NCBI GenBank assembly: GCA_016213675.1
Contig: JACQZW010000039.1
Location: 62,001 to 126,000 of the forward strand
Direction: 5' to 3'
DNA from: Acidobacteriota bacterium
GTDB taxonomy: Bacteria; Acidobacteriota; Thermoanaerobaculia; Thermoanaerobaculales; Thermoanaerobaculaceae
Length of the DNA: 64,000 nucleotides
How positions within the stretch are numbered: the first letter of the stretch is position 1; each line of letters begins with the position of its first letter. The translations under genes and the position numbers were made by a program. This document shows, piece by piece, positions 27,143-35,931 of this stretch. Below the pieces are notes generated by a model. The model saw only the letters and a list, made by a program, of their open reading frames with translations. It was not told the origin of the DNA and ran no database searches.

Positions 27143-28420
27143 GTGGGGCGGTTCAACCCGTGCGAGCTGGAAATCGAGCTGTTCTGCCGCGGCCTGCGGA
27201 TCGACCCGTCCTGCACGCTGGAGAAGGACGCCCGCGGCTTCCACCGCATCCGCGCGGGTCTCGGGTCCGGGCTCGAGTTGGTGGTCCCCGGCGACCTCAA
27301 GGACGTGTGGTGCAACGTCCCGGTCGAGGAGGCGTTCGCCGCCGCGTCGCCGTTCCTCCTGCGCAAGGAGCACGAGTCGTACGCCGTCGTCGACGGCCGG
27401 GACGACACGGCGTACCCGGTGTGGCTGCCCGGCGAGCCGGCGTGGTACGGCCGGCAGACGTCGAGCGGCACGCCGATGTCGGCAATCGGCGTCCTCCAGG
27501 GGACCTACCTCGGGGTATACATCTCCGAGACGTGCCGCTTCTGGGACCCCGGGAACGATCGGCACTGCCAGTTCTGCACCTCCGGCCTGAACGTCGGCAA
27601 GGTCGAGGTGGCGCGCAAGAAGGTCGAGGATGTCGTCGAGGTCGCGCGGGCGGCGCGCCTCGAGTCGGGCGCGACGTTCGTCCACTTCAACGCCGGCTAC
27701 CAGCGCGAGGACCAGCCCGAGGCGACCCGCTCGCACGGGTTGAACCTCGCCGCGCCCTACGTCAAGGCGATCCGCGAGCGCCTCGGCGGGTTCATCGGCG
27801 TCCAGGTGGCGCCGGTGCTCGCCCACGACTTCTGGAAGTACGACTGGCTCGTCGACCTCGGGACCGACCACCTCTCGTTCTGCTACGAGTTTCACGACCC
27901 GCAGTACTTCGCGAAGTACTGCCCGGGCAAGTGCGGTTCGCTCGGGCAGCAGACGTTCTTCTCCGCCCTCGAGTACACGGCCGGGAACCTCGGCAAGGGC
28001 GCGGTCTCGGGCGAGATCATCGCCGGCATCGAGCCGATCGAGGCGACCCTCGACGCGATCGACTACATCACGTCGGTCGGGGCGTTCCCGACGATCTGCA
28101 TCTTCCGCCCGCTGGTCGGCTCGCTCATGGAAGGCTTCCCGTCGCCGCAGGCTGAGGACATGAAGCGGGTGTTCGGGCACCTGTGGGAGGCGATCCTCCG
28201 CCACGGCATCCCGTCGGACGTGATCCCGAACATCCAGGTTTCGCTGATCGTCAACCCCGGCGACGCGGCGTACCTCGGCCGGCGCGACCTGCGCTTCCGC
28301 CTCTACCGGGCGAAGATGGCGGCGCTGCGCACGGTGGCCAGGCCGTACTTCGCACGCAAGCTCAAGCCGCGGCCGGTGGCCGTCTCCGCCACCGACCCCC
28401 CCGGCCCATCTTCGTCTTGA
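27143..28420 (+). CDS. Radical SAM protein with unusual CX10CX2C cluster motif
   Basis: 425 residues. The central part reads as a radical SAM TIM barrel: the cluster segment C131-RFWDPGNDRH-C142-QF-C145, a GATFVHFNAGYQ strand, VQVAPVLAHDFWKYDWLVDLGTDHLSFCYE, then SGEIIAGIEPIEATLDAIDYITSVGAFP. The first and second cysteines are ten residues apart instead of three, as if an insertion had split the CX3CX2C loop. A second Cys pair, CPGKC, lies near residue 263. The N-terminal 115 residues are a separate domain. Substrate unknown. The gene begins 98 bases from tRNA-Ala, transcribed away from it. The start ATG/GTG near 27143 is not strongly supported; GTGGGAGGGGCATC precedes. Confidence 0.75.
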   Translation: MGRFNPCELEIELFCRGLRIDPSCTLEKDARGFHRIRAGLGSGLELVVPGDLKDVWCNVPVEEAFAAASPFLLRKEHESYAVVDGRDDTAYPVWLPGEPAWYGRQTSSGTPMSAIGVLQGTYLGVYISETCRFWDPGNDRHCQFCTSGLNVGKVEVARKKVEDVVEVARAARLESGATFVHFNAGYQREDQPEATRSHGLNLAAPYVKAIRERLGGFIGVQVAPVLAHDFWKYDWLVDLGTDHLSFCYEFHDPQYFAKYCPGKCGSLGQQTFFSALEYTAGNLGKGAVSGEIIAGIEPIEATLDAIDYITSVGAFPTICIFRPLVGSLMEGFPSPQAEDMKRVFGHLWEAILRHGIPSDVIPNIQVSLIVNPGDAAYLGRRDLRFRLYRAKMAALRTVARPYFARKLKPRPVAVSATDPPGPSSS

Positions 28421-28466
28421 TGCTCGGGCGATTGGGGGCCGGACCCGTGACCCCGGACCCGGTCTC

Positions 28467-29390
28467 TCAGAGCAGCTCGATCCGTCCAGACGAGGTCGTG
28501 ATCTGCAGCCTCGCCCCGGTCCCGGAGAGCTCCAGCCGCCCGCCCTTGGGGTCGGCGTGGCCGGGGTAGACCGAGCGGATCTCGGCCTTGGCCGAGGTCA
28601 CCTCGCCGCCGGGCTGGCTGGCGGGCGGCAGCGTGAGGCGGACCTTGCCCGAGGTCGAGGAAACCTTCACCTCGTCGGTCGCGGCGAGGGTGTCGAAGCC
28701 GGCAGTCACGTTGCCCGAGGTGGTCGTGATGCCGATCGGGCCGAGCAGCCCCTCGAGATAGACGTCGCCGCTTGAGCTGTCGCAGCGGACGACACGGGCG
28801 CCGCCGGTGAGCCAGACCTCGCCCGAGGCGCTGCGCGCGAGGAGGTGCTCGATGGCGCGGCTGGCCAGCAGGCGCATGTCGCCGGAGGTCGAGCGCGCCT
28901 CGATCTTCGGCGCCCAGCCGGTGAACTCGACGAGACCGGAGGCGGTGCGCAGGCGCAGCGGATTGCCGGCCGGGAACTCCCCTTCGACCTTCATCGCGCC
29001 GGACGAGGTGGAGAGGTCGGGATGGACGTTTGGCGGCAGGACCAGTTCGACGCGGGCGCGCGAGACGATCACCCCTTTGAGCAGCTTGTAGCCCCTCGGA
29101 TCCGGCGCGGTGATCCGCAGCGTCTGTTCCGAGTCCTCGACGACCGGCCGATGCGCCTCGACCCACGCCGCGGCCTGCTTCTGCCCGAACCCGCCGGCGG
29201 TGAGCTCGATCGTCACACGGATCTCCTCGATTTCCGAGGAGCGGACGTAGAGGTCCAGCGGGCCGGCATCGACCAGCACGACCTTGCCCTGGCGCGCGGG
29301 GAACGTCTTCGAGATCGTCTCGTTCGACTCGGCAGCCAGCAGCGGCAGGGTCACGACCGCGAAGATCAGGCAGAGGGCACGCGATTTCAT
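28467..29390 (-). CDS. Secreted DUF4097-type beta-helix protein
   Basis: 307 residues: signal peptide MKSRALCLIFAVVTLPLLAAE, then a right-handed repetitive beta structure with recurring S-S/T-S-G units (DLSTSSGAMKVEG, ARSTSGDMRLLA, ARSASGEVWLTG, CDSSSGDVYLEG, TTTSGNVTAG, SSTSGKVRL, TTSSGRIELL), each rung about 20 residues. This is the DUF4097/DUF4098 pattern often linked to envelope stress loci. Location periplasm or outer surface. TGGAGGATCG precedes ATG 29390. It is downstream-convergent with the radical SAM gene. Confidence 0.82.
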   Translation of the reverse strand: MKSRALCLIFAVVTLPLLAAESNETISKTFPARQGKVVLVDAGPLDLYVRSSEIEEIRVTIELTAGGFGQKQAAAWVEAHRPVVEDSEQTLRITAPDPRGYKLLKGVIVSRARVELVLPPNVHPDLSTSSGAMKVEGEFPAGNPLRLRTASGLVEFTGWAPKIEARSTSGDMRLLASRAIEHLLARSASGEVWLTGGARVVRCDSSSGDVYLEGLLGPIGITTTSGNVTAGFDTLAATDEVKVSSTSGKVRLTLPPASQPGGEVTSAKAEIRSVYPGHADPKGGRLELSGTGARLQITTSSGRIELL

Positions 29391-29475
29391 CGATCCTCCA
29401 TGGTGTAGTCGCTGCATCGTAGTGCGGGCCGGGGCGGGCGGCAAGCCTGGGACTGCGATCCAGGTCACCCTCCGC

Positions 29476-29504
29476 TTGACAGCGGGGAGCGCGCCGACTA
29501 AGTT
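29476..29504 (+). promoter_or_regulatory. Candidate promoter for tRNA-Gly
   Basis: A perfect TTGACA (29476-29481), a 17-base spacer and TAAGTT (29499-29504), 24 bases before the tRNA. A consensus -35 with a weak -10 and a GC-rich discriminator is usual for stable RNA promoters. Confidence 0.6.
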
Positions 29505-29528
29505 CCTCCTGCCTGACAACAGGCGTGA

Positions 29529-29604
29529 GCGGGCATAACTCAGCTGGTAGAGTGTCAGCTTCCCAAGCTGAAAGTCGCGGGTTCGAATCCCGTTGCCCGC
29601 TCCA
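29529..29604 (+). tRNA. tRNA-Gly (anticodon CCC)
   Basis: A full cloverleaf: acceptor GCGGGCA/TGCCCGC, D-arm ACTC/GAGT, anticodon stem TCAGC/GCTGA with loop TTCCCAA (CCC, reading GGG), T-arm CGGG-TTCGAAT-CCCG, discriminator T, encoded CCA. It is 15 bases from the bactofilin start, so the two may be one transcript. Confidence 0.96.
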
Positions 29605-29619
29605 CTCCACGGAGTTCGA

Positions 29620-30039
29620 ATGGCCTTCGGCAAGGAACAGCCCAGCCAACCCCCCGACCTGAAGAGCACCGCGGCAGTCACGGTGATCGCCCGGGACACC
29701 CGCCTGATCGGCGAGATCTCCGGCAGCCGCGCGGTCCGCGTCGAGGGCGGGGTGCAGGGCAAGGTCGAGCTCCGTGCCACGCTCGAGATCGCCGAGGGCG
29801 CCACGGTGGAGGCCGAGGTCCACGCCAGCGCGGTGCGCATCGCCGGCGCCGTGACCGGGAACGTCACGGCCACCCAGCGTGTCGAGCTGCTCGCGACCGC
29901 CCGCGTCAAGGGCGACGTAAGCACGCCGGCGCTCCACGTGGTCGAGGGCGCGAAGCTCGAGGGCCGTGTTCACATGGTGCCCGACGCCGCGTCCGTCGCG
30001 CCGGGGCCAACCGCTTCCGAGCTCGAAAAGAACAGCTAA
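29620..30039 (+). CDS. Bactofilin family cytoskeletal protein
   Basis: 139 residues. The core, residues 22-110, is the bactofilin right-handed beta-helix (TVIARDTRLIGEISGSRAVRVEGGVQGKVEL...VTGNVTATQRVELLATARVKGDVS), flanked by short disordered Pro/Gln- and Ser-rich tails. Bactofilins polymerise without nucleotide and organise cell-wall enzymes or polarity. The CGGAG before ATG 29620 overlaps the 3' flank of tRNA-Gly. A zapA gene follows after 67 bases. Confidence 0.92.
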   Translation: MAFGKEQPSQPPDLKSTAAVTVIARDTRLIGEISGSRAVRVEGGVQGKVELRATLEIAEGATVEAEVHASAVRIAGAVTGNVTATQRVELLATARVKGDVSTPALHVVEGAKLEGRVHMVPDAASVAPGPTASELEKNS

Positions 30040-30106
30040 ATCGCTGATCTTCCGCCACCTCGGGTCGCGTTGACGGGGGATGTATACTGAATCGCGAGAG
30101 GTGCGG

Positions 30107-30406
30107 ATGGACAATCTGACCCGCACGACGGTCGAGATTTTCGGACGGCGCTTCGAGCTGCGCGCCACCGAGTCGGGCGAGCGCCTGCAGGAGCTCGCCG
30201 GCTACGTGGACCGGCGGATGCGCGAACTCGCCGATGTCTCGCCGCACGTCGACACCGCGAAGCTCGCGGTACTGACGGCTCTGAACATCGCTGACGAGTT
30301 GTTTCGGGAACAGGAAACGGAACCGGGTACGAGAACCGAACGGATACGGCACAAGGTGGAAGGGTTGATTACGCGGTTGGACGAAGTGCTTGGACCCTCG
30401 CCATGA
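30107..30406 (+). CDS. zapA: Cell division protein ZapA
   Basis: 99 residues: TTVEIFGRRFELRA forms the N-terminal beta hairpin, the conserved AGYVDRRMRELA and TAKLAVLTALNIADEL helices follow, and the C-terminal half is a coiled-coil dimer. ZapA bundles FtsZ filaments. ATG 30107 has GAGAGGTG; a TATACT (30083-30088) 20 bases upstream may be the -10 of its promoter. The 6S RNA and rny genes follow, the order seen in many bacteria. Confidence 0.9.
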   Translation: MDNLTRTTVEIFGRRFELRATESGERLQELAGYVDRRMRELADVSPHVDTAKLAVLTALNIADELFREQETEPGTRTERIRHKVEGLITRLDEVLGPSP

Positions 30407-30430
30407 GGGCGCGGAATCGGACCAAGAGGG

Positions 30431-30608
30431 AGGCCCCTGCGCGGTTGGTGATGAGCGAAACTATTGGTGAACCAACACCTATTTGAGTGGTGCCGGGTCC
30501 GCGCCGGGCGGAGCGAGCCCAGCGGCGAGCGAAGCACGGCGGGTAGGCACCCACCTGTGTGGAACAGGTTCAAATAGGGTTGCTCACACGGCCGATTGCG
30601 GGGGCCTT
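30431..30608 (+). ncRNA. ssrS: 6S RNA
   Basis: A 178-base region directly downstream of zapA, where 6S RNA is found in many bacteria. The ends pair: AGGCCCCTGC (30431) with GCGGGGGCCT (ending 30607), then GTGATGAGC with GCTCACAC. The 3' half has the hallmark block GGCACCCACCTGTG-GGAACAGGTTCAAATAGGG, a CCTGTG/CAGG arm next to the conserved TTCAA strand of the central bubble. A T-rich CCTTTTCTTC tail follows. 6S RNA mimics an open promoter and holds housekeeping RNA polymerase in stationary phase. Confidence 0.75.
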
Positions 30609-30672
30609 TTCTTCACCCTCTCCCCACCCGCCTTTCCGGGACGTGCCCCACGTTCCTTGAAAGGGGGAATTC

Positions 30673-32244
30673 ATGCTGAGCACGATTGCACTCGTGGCGG
30701 AGATCGTTGCCGCCATAGCCTTGGCGTTCGGCCTGTGGTACTTCGGCCAGCGAGCCAAGGCACAGGCAGAGAAGCTGCAAGCCGATGCCGAGCAGGGCGC
30801 GCGCCGGACGCTGGCGCTCGCCGAGCAGGAGGCCGAGCAGAGGATCAAGGACGCCGCCATCGAGGCGCGCGAGAAGCTCATGCTGGCGCGCTCCGAGTTC
30901 GACCGGGATACCCAGCAGTACCGCCAGGAGTTGCTCGCCGTCGAGCTCCGTCTCGACCAGCGCGAGACGACGTTGGACGAGCGGCTGCGCCAGCTCGAAG
31001 CCTCGCTCGCGGAGCTGGATAACCGCAAGAAGCAGCTCGAAGATCGCGAGATGGCGATCGCACTCCAGGAGGACTCGCTGGCGGCCGCCACCGCCGAGCA
31101 GCGCCTGCATCTCGAGCGGATCGCCAGGTTGACCTCGGAGCAGGCCAAGGCGGAGCTGATGCGCGCGATGGAGCAGGAAGCGCGCATGGACGCGGCGAAG
31201 ATCATCCGGCGCATTGAGGACGAGGCCGGCCAGGAAGCCAACGCCCGCGCCAAGCGGATCATCTCGATGGCCATTCAGCGGGTCGCCGCCGACCACGTCG
31301 TGGAGAGCACCGTGTCGGTCGTGGACCTTCCCAACGACGACATGAAGGGGCGGATCATCGGTCGCGAGGGTCGCAACATCCGCGCCCTCGAGACCGCGAC
31401 CGGAGTCGACCTGATCGTCGACGACACCCCGGGTGCGGTGCTGCTGTCGTGCTTCGACCCGGTGCGCCGCGAGGTGGCCCGCCTGGCCCTCGAGCGACTC
31501 ATGCAGGACGGCCGCATCCACCCCGGGCGGATCGAGGAGGTGGTCGGCAAGGTCCAGCAGGAGCTCGACGACAAGGTCTTCCGCGACGGCGAGACCGCCG
31601 CCCTCGAGCTGGGCTTCCCCGACGTCAACCACGAGCTGCTCAGGCTCCTCGGCCGGCTGCAGTACCGCACGTCCTACGGGCAGAACGTGCTTTCGCACTC
31701 CAAGGAGGTCGCGTGGATCTCCGGCCACATGGCCACCGAGCTCGGCGTCAACGTGCGCGTGGCCAAGCGGGCCGGGCTGCTGCACGACATTGGCAAGGCC
31801 GTGGACCGCGAGATGGAGGGCACCCACCTCACCATCGGTCGTGACCTGTTGCGCAAGTTCGGCGAGCCGGAAGAGGTCATCCACGCCATGGAGTGTCACC
31901 ACGGCGACGTCGACCCGCGCACCGTCGAGGCCGTCCTCGTGACGGCGGCCGACGCGGTGTCGGCGGCGCGGCCCGGAGCCCGCCGGGAGATCCTCGAGAG
32001 CTACCTCAAGCGCCTGGAGAAGCTCGAGGGGATCGCCGGCGAATTCAAGGGCGTGCAGAAGGCGTTCGCCATCCAGGCCGGGCGGGAGCTGCGTATCATC
32101 GTGGAGTCCGAGAAGATCTCCGACGACGAGGCGGTCTGGTTGTCGCGCGATGTCGCGAAGAAGATCGAAGCGGAGCTGACGTATCCCGGCCAGATCAGGG
32201 TCACGGTGATCCGCGAGACCCGCGCGGTCGAGTACGCGAGGTAG
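30673..32244 (+). CDS. rny: Ribonuclease Y
   Basis: 523 residues in the classic order: an N-terminal membrane helix (5-25, [21 protein letters not shown]), a long coiled-coil (30-200), a KH domain with [19 protein letters not shown], an HD domain ([29 protein letters not shown] with the His-Asp metal pair, [14 protein letters not shown]) and a C-terminal region. RNase Y starts mRNA decay at the membrane. GAAAGGGGGA precedes ATG 30673. Confidence 0.96.
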   Translation: MLSTIALVAEIVAAIALAFGLWYFGQRAKAQAEKLQADAEQGARRTLALAEQEAEQRIKDAAIEAREKLMLARSEFDRDTQQYRQELLAVELRLDQRETTLDERLRQLEASLAELDNRKKQLEDREMAIALQEDSLAAATAEQRLHLERIARLTSEQAKAELMRAMEQEARMDAAKIIRRIEDEAGQEANARAKRIISMAIQRVAADHVVESTVSVVDLPNDDMKGRIIGREGRNIRALETATGVDLIVDDTPGAVLLSCFDPVRREVARLALERLMQDGRIHPGRIEEVVGKVQQELDDKVFRDGETAALELGFPDVNHELLRLLGRLQYRTSYGQNVLSHSKEVAWISGHMATELGVNVRVAKRAGLLHDIGKAVDREMEGTHLTIGRDLLRKFGEPEEVIHAMECHHGDVDPRTVEAVLVTAADAVSAARPGARREILESYLKRLEKLEGIAGEFKGVQKAFAIQAGRELRIIVESEKISDDEAVWLSRDVAKKIEAELTYPGQIRVTVIRETRAVEYAR

Positions 32245-32311
32245 AGAAGACTGTCCCGGGTTCGCGTGTTCGGGCCTCCGACCAGTGCCACGAGGGGCCG
32301 TCGGCTCGGGC

Positions 32312-32357
32312 TTGACGTGAAGTGAGGCGAGAGTTAGATTAAAAACCGAACGATCGG
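32312..32357 (+). promoter_or_regulatory. Promoter and operator of the TetR gene
   Basis: TTGACG (32312-32317), a 17-base spacer and TAGATT (32335-32340) make a good sigma-70 promoter. Right after the -10 lies ACCGAACGATCGGT (32344-32357), a perfect 5+5 inverted repeat of the TetR-operator type that covers the transcription start. The TetR gene starts ten bases further, so autorepression is the natural reading. Confidence 0.7.
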
Positions 32358-32366
32358 TAGGTGCGG

Positions 32367-32987
32367 ATGAACCAGGCCGAGAAGTCCCAACGAAGCCGCG
32401 AGCTGATTCTCGAGTCAGCGCTCCAGTTGTTCTCCAGCAAGGGGTACGGCGCCACCAGCGTGCGCGACATCGCCGGCGCGGCCGGGGTGTCGACCGGGAA
32501 CGTCTACCACCACTTCTCGGACAAGGAGACGATCTTCCGGACCCTGCTCGACCAGTACTGGTCCGCGATCGACGACCCGACCCTGCCGTTCAACCGGTCC
32601 CTGGCGTCCGGACGGTTCCCCGACAACCTCGAGGAGATGGGACGGACGTCCCGGGAGCTGGTCGAGGTGTACCGCCGCTACGTGGCGCTCATTTACGTCG
32701 ACGTCGTGGAGTTCGAGGGCAGCCACATCCGCAAGTTCTACTCGGAGATGTCGCGCCGGTTCGAGTCGTTCATGGAGCACAGCGGCACGGCCAAGGAGAT
32801 CGGCACGCGCCTGCGGCCGGAGATCTCGCCGGTCTCCGCAGTCATGCTGGCCAGCCGCTTCTTCATCAACTTCTTCGCCGTCGAGATCCTCTTCGGGGTC
32901 CCCAACCACTTCGGCAAGGACACCGAGGCGGTGGTCAAGGAGATCGCGACGATCCTGCGGCATGGCATGCTCCGCGCCGAGGGTTGA
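32367..32987 (+). CDS. TetR/AcrR family repressor
   Basis: 206 residues. The N-terminal HTH (ESALQLFSSKGYGATSVRDIAGAAGVSTGNVYHHFSDKETIF, residues 15-58) is a textbook TetR DNA-binding domain. The C-terminal 145 residues are a helical ligand pocket with aromatic and Phe-rich stretches (RFFINFFAVEILFG), suggesting a hydrophobic or acyl ligand. ATG 32367 is preferred over GTG 32361. The operator lies just upstream. The target genes beyond itself are unknown; a similar decamer lies before the TonB receptor at 53257. Confidence 0.92.
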   Translation: MNQAEKSQRSRELILESALQLFSSKGYGATSVRDIAGAAGVSTGNVYHHFSDKETIFRTLLDQYWSAIDDPTLPFNRSLASGRFPDNLEEMGRTSRELVEVYRRYVALIYVDVVEFEGSHIRKFYSEMSRRFESFMEHSGTAKEIGTRLRPEISPVSAVMLASRFFINFFAVEILFGVPNHFGKDTEAVVKEIATILRHGMLRAEG

Positions 32988-33045
32988 GCTCGAGAGGACG
33001 CGGAGCTGCGGCCGCGTCCGGCGTTATCATCTTGGAGAGACCTCG

Positions 33046-33735
33046 ATGGTGAAGCGACTCCTCCTCCTCGGTGCCGAGACGCCGGCGCTCCAGCGCGTGG
33101 TACCGCTGCTCCTGCGGGCGGACTTTGAGGTGCACCGCACGGATAGGCCTGACGAGGTCGAGTCGCTGGTCCGGGATCGGCGCTTCGACCTCATCATCGC
33201 CCGGCATCCCCTCGCGGGCTGCTCGCTGGAGGGGTTGGTCGCGGCGGTGCGGGATCGCGGCTCCGCCAGCCACACCGCCGGCCTGCTGGTGCTGGCCGAC
33301 GCGACCTCGGTCGGTCCGGTCGGAGCGCTGCTCGGACGCGGGGTGAACCGGGTCGTGAACATCGATGGACCATCCGACCGCCTGCTTCACGCGGTCGCCG
33401 ACCTGGTGGCCGTGTCCGCGCGAGTCAACGTGCGTGCGATGGTGCAGCTCGAGCTGTGGGTCCGGCACGGCGCCACGCGACTGCTGACCCTCACCGAGAA
33501 CATCTCGTCCACCGGCATGCTGGTCCGCGGTGGGAGGGAGTTCCCGGTCGGCTCCCGCCTCGCCTTCGAGCTGGTCCTGCCGGACCTGGAGCCGGTGATC
33601 CGCGGCGAGGCGGAGGTCGTGCGGCACACCGACGCGGAACTCGAGCACGTCGACGGGATCGGCGCCACCTTCGCGATCTTCGAGGACAGGGATCACGACA
33701 GGCTGGTGGCTTTCCTCGGCAGCCTGAGCGCCTGA
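33046..33735 (+). CDS. Pseudo-receiver fused to a c-di-GMP-binding PilZ domain
   Basis: 229 residues. Residues 1-120 have receiver (CheY-like) topology, but the phospho-acceptor Asp is replaced by Arg (R53 in LIIARHP) and the acidic pocket is nearly gone, so phosphorylation is unlikely. Residues 122-229 form a PilZ domain with an intact R126-VNV-R130 and N152-x-S154-x-x-G157, the c-di-GMP-binding residues. Related proteins (PilZ-receiver pairs) control motility or development in response to c-di-GMP. TTGGAGAG precedes ATG 33046. The pilin operon earlier in the window is a possible but unproved target. Confidence 0.8.
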   Translation: MVKRLLLLGAETPALQRVVPLLLRADFEVHRTDRPDEVESLVRDRRFDLIIARHPLAGCSLEGLVAAVRDRGSASHTAGLLVLADATSVGPVGALLGRGVNRVVNIDGPSDRLLHAVADLVAVSARVNVRAMVQLELWVRHGATRLLTLTENISSTGMLVRGGREFPVGSRLAFELVLPDLEPVIRGEAEVVRHTDAELEHVDGIGATFAIFEDRDHDRLVAFLGSLSA

Positions 33736-34011
33736 GAAACAAGGGGAAGGCCACCCACCCGGCCACGTCGGTGCGGGAACGGCATTCGCGTTCCGGGTCG
33801 AGGTGTGAGAGAATACGCGGGCATCGCGTCGTAGCCATCTGGACAGGCCGATCGATGCGGCCATGGGCGCCACGTGTTGGGCTTCCGTGAGCACGAGCGG
33901 CGGCCAGGCCGGCACTTCCTCCGTTCCCCTCGAGACAAGCCGGAATCGACGCGAGGCGCGACCAGAGCGCCCGCATGCGGGTCATCCCGCAGAAAGAACC
34001 AGGTCTTACCT

Positions 34012-35391
34012 GTGAGTTTCTCGACGTTGAACCTCAACCCAGAACTTCTCCGTGCCGTCGACCGCCTCGGCTTCACCGAGCCGACCCCGATCCAGCTCCA
34101 GGCCATTCCGCCCGTCCTCGCAGGCCGCGACGTGCTCGCCTGCGCGATGACGGGCAGCGGCAAGAGTGCCGCGTTCCTGCTGCCGATCCTCCACCGACTC
34201 ATGGGCACGCGGCGCGGCACCACCCGCGTGCTGGTGCTCGCGCCCACCCGCGAGCTCGCGGCCCAGATTAGCGAGCACTGCGGAGAGCTCGCCGCGCTGA
34301 CCCCGCTGTCGAGCGCCGCCATCTTCGGCGGTGTCCCGATGTCGCCCCAGGTGCAGGCGTTCCGTCGCGGCGTCGACGTGCTGGTGGCGACCCCGGGCCG
34401 CCTGCTCGACCACTTCAGCAACTCCTACGCCCGGCTCGAGGGCCTCGAGGTGCTCGTCATCGACGAGGCGGACCGCATGCTCGACATGGGCTTCCTGCCC
34501 GACATCCGGCGCATCCTCAAGGTGCTCCCGACGCGCCGCCAGACGCTGCTCTTCTCGGCGACCATACCCGCGCCGATCGCCCAGCTCGCCCGTGAAATGC
34601 TCCACGAGCCGACGGTCATCGACGTCGGCCGGCCGTCGGCGCCGGCGACCGGCGTCACCCAGTCGGTCTTCCCGGTGCGCTCCGACCTCAAGTCGTCGCT
34701 GCTCCTGGAGCTCCTGCGCACCGACGAGATCGGCAACGTACTGGTCTTCACCCGCACCAAGCACCGGGCCAACCGCCTGGCCGAGTTCCTCGGCCGACAC
34801 GGCGTGGCCTGCGACCGCATCCACGGCAACCGCAGCCAGGCGCAGCGCACCGCCGCCCTCGCCGCGTTCAAGCGTGGGCACACCCGCGTGTTGGTCGCCA
34901 CCGACATCGCGGCGCGCGGCATCGACGTCGAGGCGCTCTCGCACGTCGTCAACTTCGACGTGCCGGTGGTCCCGGACGACTACATCCACCGGATCGGCCG
35001 GACCGGGCGGGCCGCCGCCACGGGCGACGCCTGGACGTTCGTCGGCGAGCACGAGGAGAACGAGTTCAACGCCATCGAGAAGGCGATCGGGCGACGCGTG
35101 CCGCGGCGGAAGGTGGCGGGCTTCGACTACGACCGCCGGGCCGCCGAGAGGCTGGAGATTCCGGTGGCGGAGCGTCTCGCCGCCTTGCGCGCCCAGCGCG
35201 CCCAGGAACGGGCGAACCGGTCGCGACGGGAAGGCGCGGTCCGCACTGGGCCCGGGGCCGGGCGTGGCCAGTCCGCACCGTCCCGCAGGCCGTCGTCGTC
35301 GGGCGGTCGCTCCGGTAGTGGCGGTGGGGGAGGACAAAGGCCCCGTGTTGCGCTAAAGTCCTCTGGCGACAAGTCGACGCGGCGTGGGTAG
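34012..35391 (+). CDS. rhlE: DEAD-box RNA helicase, RhlE type
   Basis: 459 residues. Q motif GFTEPTPIQLQAI, Walker A AMTGSGKSAAF (the usual AQTGSGKT with Q to M and T to S), PTRELAAQI, VIDEADRML, SAT, then domain 2 with VFTRTKHRANRLAEFLG, VATDIAARGIDV and HRIGRTGR. The C-terminal 80 residues are basic and Gly/Ser/Arg-rich, as in RhlE-type cold-shock helicases that unwind rRNA. GTG 34012 starts VSFSTLNLNPELLRA, the conserved beginning. The 276-base leader before it holds no other gene and may regulate cold expression. An RRM protein gene follows. Confidence 0.9.
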   Translation: MSFSTLNLNPELLRAVDRLGFTEPTPIQLQAIPPVLAGRDVLACAMTGSGKSAAFLLPILHRLMGTRRGTTRVLVLAPTRELAAQISEHCGELAALTPLSSAAIFGGVPMSPQVQAFRRGVDVLVATPGRLLDHFSNSYARLEGLEVLVIDEADRMLDMGFLPDIRRILKVLPTRRQTLLFSATIPAPIAQLAREMLHEPTVIDVGRPSAPATGVTQSVFPVRSDLKSSLLLELLRTDEIGNVLVFTRTKHRANRLAEFLGRHGVACDRIHGNRSQAQRTAALAAFKRGHTRVLVATDIAARGIDVEALSHVVNFDVPVVPDDYIHRIGRTGRAAATGDAWTFVGEHEENEFNAIEKAIGRRVPRRKVAGFDYDRRAAERLEIPVAERLAALRAQRAQERANRSRREGAVRTGPGAGRGQSAPSRRPSSSGGRSGSGGGGGQRPRVALKSSGDKSTRRG

Positions 35392-35454
35392 GACGCGCGC
35401 CGCGCACCCGCTGGGTTTGTGCGTTGGCCGCTACGGCGGCAAAGGGAGGCAGCC

Positions 35455-35838
35455 ATTTCTGCAAAGATTTTCGTCGGGAACCTGAGCTTCAAGACGACCA
35501 AGGAAGAGCTCACCGAGCTGGTTTCGACCGTCGGCCAACCCGTCGACGTGTTCCTGCCGCTCGACCGGGCGACCAACAAGCCGCGCGGTTTCGCCTTCGT
35601 CGAGTTCTCCTCCGAGGATGAGGCCAAGCGGGCGATCGCGATGCTCGACGGCAAGGAGCTCGGCGGCCGGGCCTTGAAGGCCAACTCCGCCGACGAGCGG
35701 CCTCGCCGCCCCATGGACGGCCCGCCCCGCGGCGGCCGGCCGGTGCCGGGCCCGGCGATGTTCGACCCGAACGACGGGCGCCTTTCGCGGCCCAAGGGCT
35801 CGCGGCGCAACGTCCGGGCGCGCAAGCGCAGCCTCTGA
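35455..35838 (+). CDS. RRM RNA-binding protein, probable AUU start
   Basis: 127 residues counted from ATT 35455. RNP2 is KIFVGNLSF (directly after the start) and RNP1 is RGFAFVEF, giving a single RRM (residues 3-80), then a Gly/Pro/Arg-rich tail ending KGSRRNVRARKRSL. Such small RRM proteins bind RNA and often go with cold-shock helicases, as here. A good Shine-Dalgarno, GGGAGG (35444-35449), is six bases before ATT-TCT-GCA-AAG, where homologues usually begin M-S-x-K. The only standard alternative is GTG 35419, which has no ribosome site and adds 12 non-homologous residues. Confidence 0.85.
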   Translation: MSAKIFVGNLSFKTTKEELTELVSTVGQPVDVFLPLDRATNKPRGFAFVEFSSEDEAKRAIAMLDGKELGGRALKANSADERPRRPMDGPPRGGRPVPGPAMFDPNDGRLSRPKGSRRNVRARKRSL

Positions 35839-35931
35839 TCGACCACAGCGCAAGTGCCGGCCGCGATCGCGCGGTCCGGCCGTGGCCGGCGCGGCCGAGG
35901 CGTCAGCGATGAATCAGCGGCGCGCGCCCGG

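Noticed and set aside
33736..34011. A small gene upstream of the helicase
   Set aside because: In-frame extension to ATG-like starts gives residues with no family match and mixed codon use, and the conserved helicase N-terminus begins at GTG 34012.
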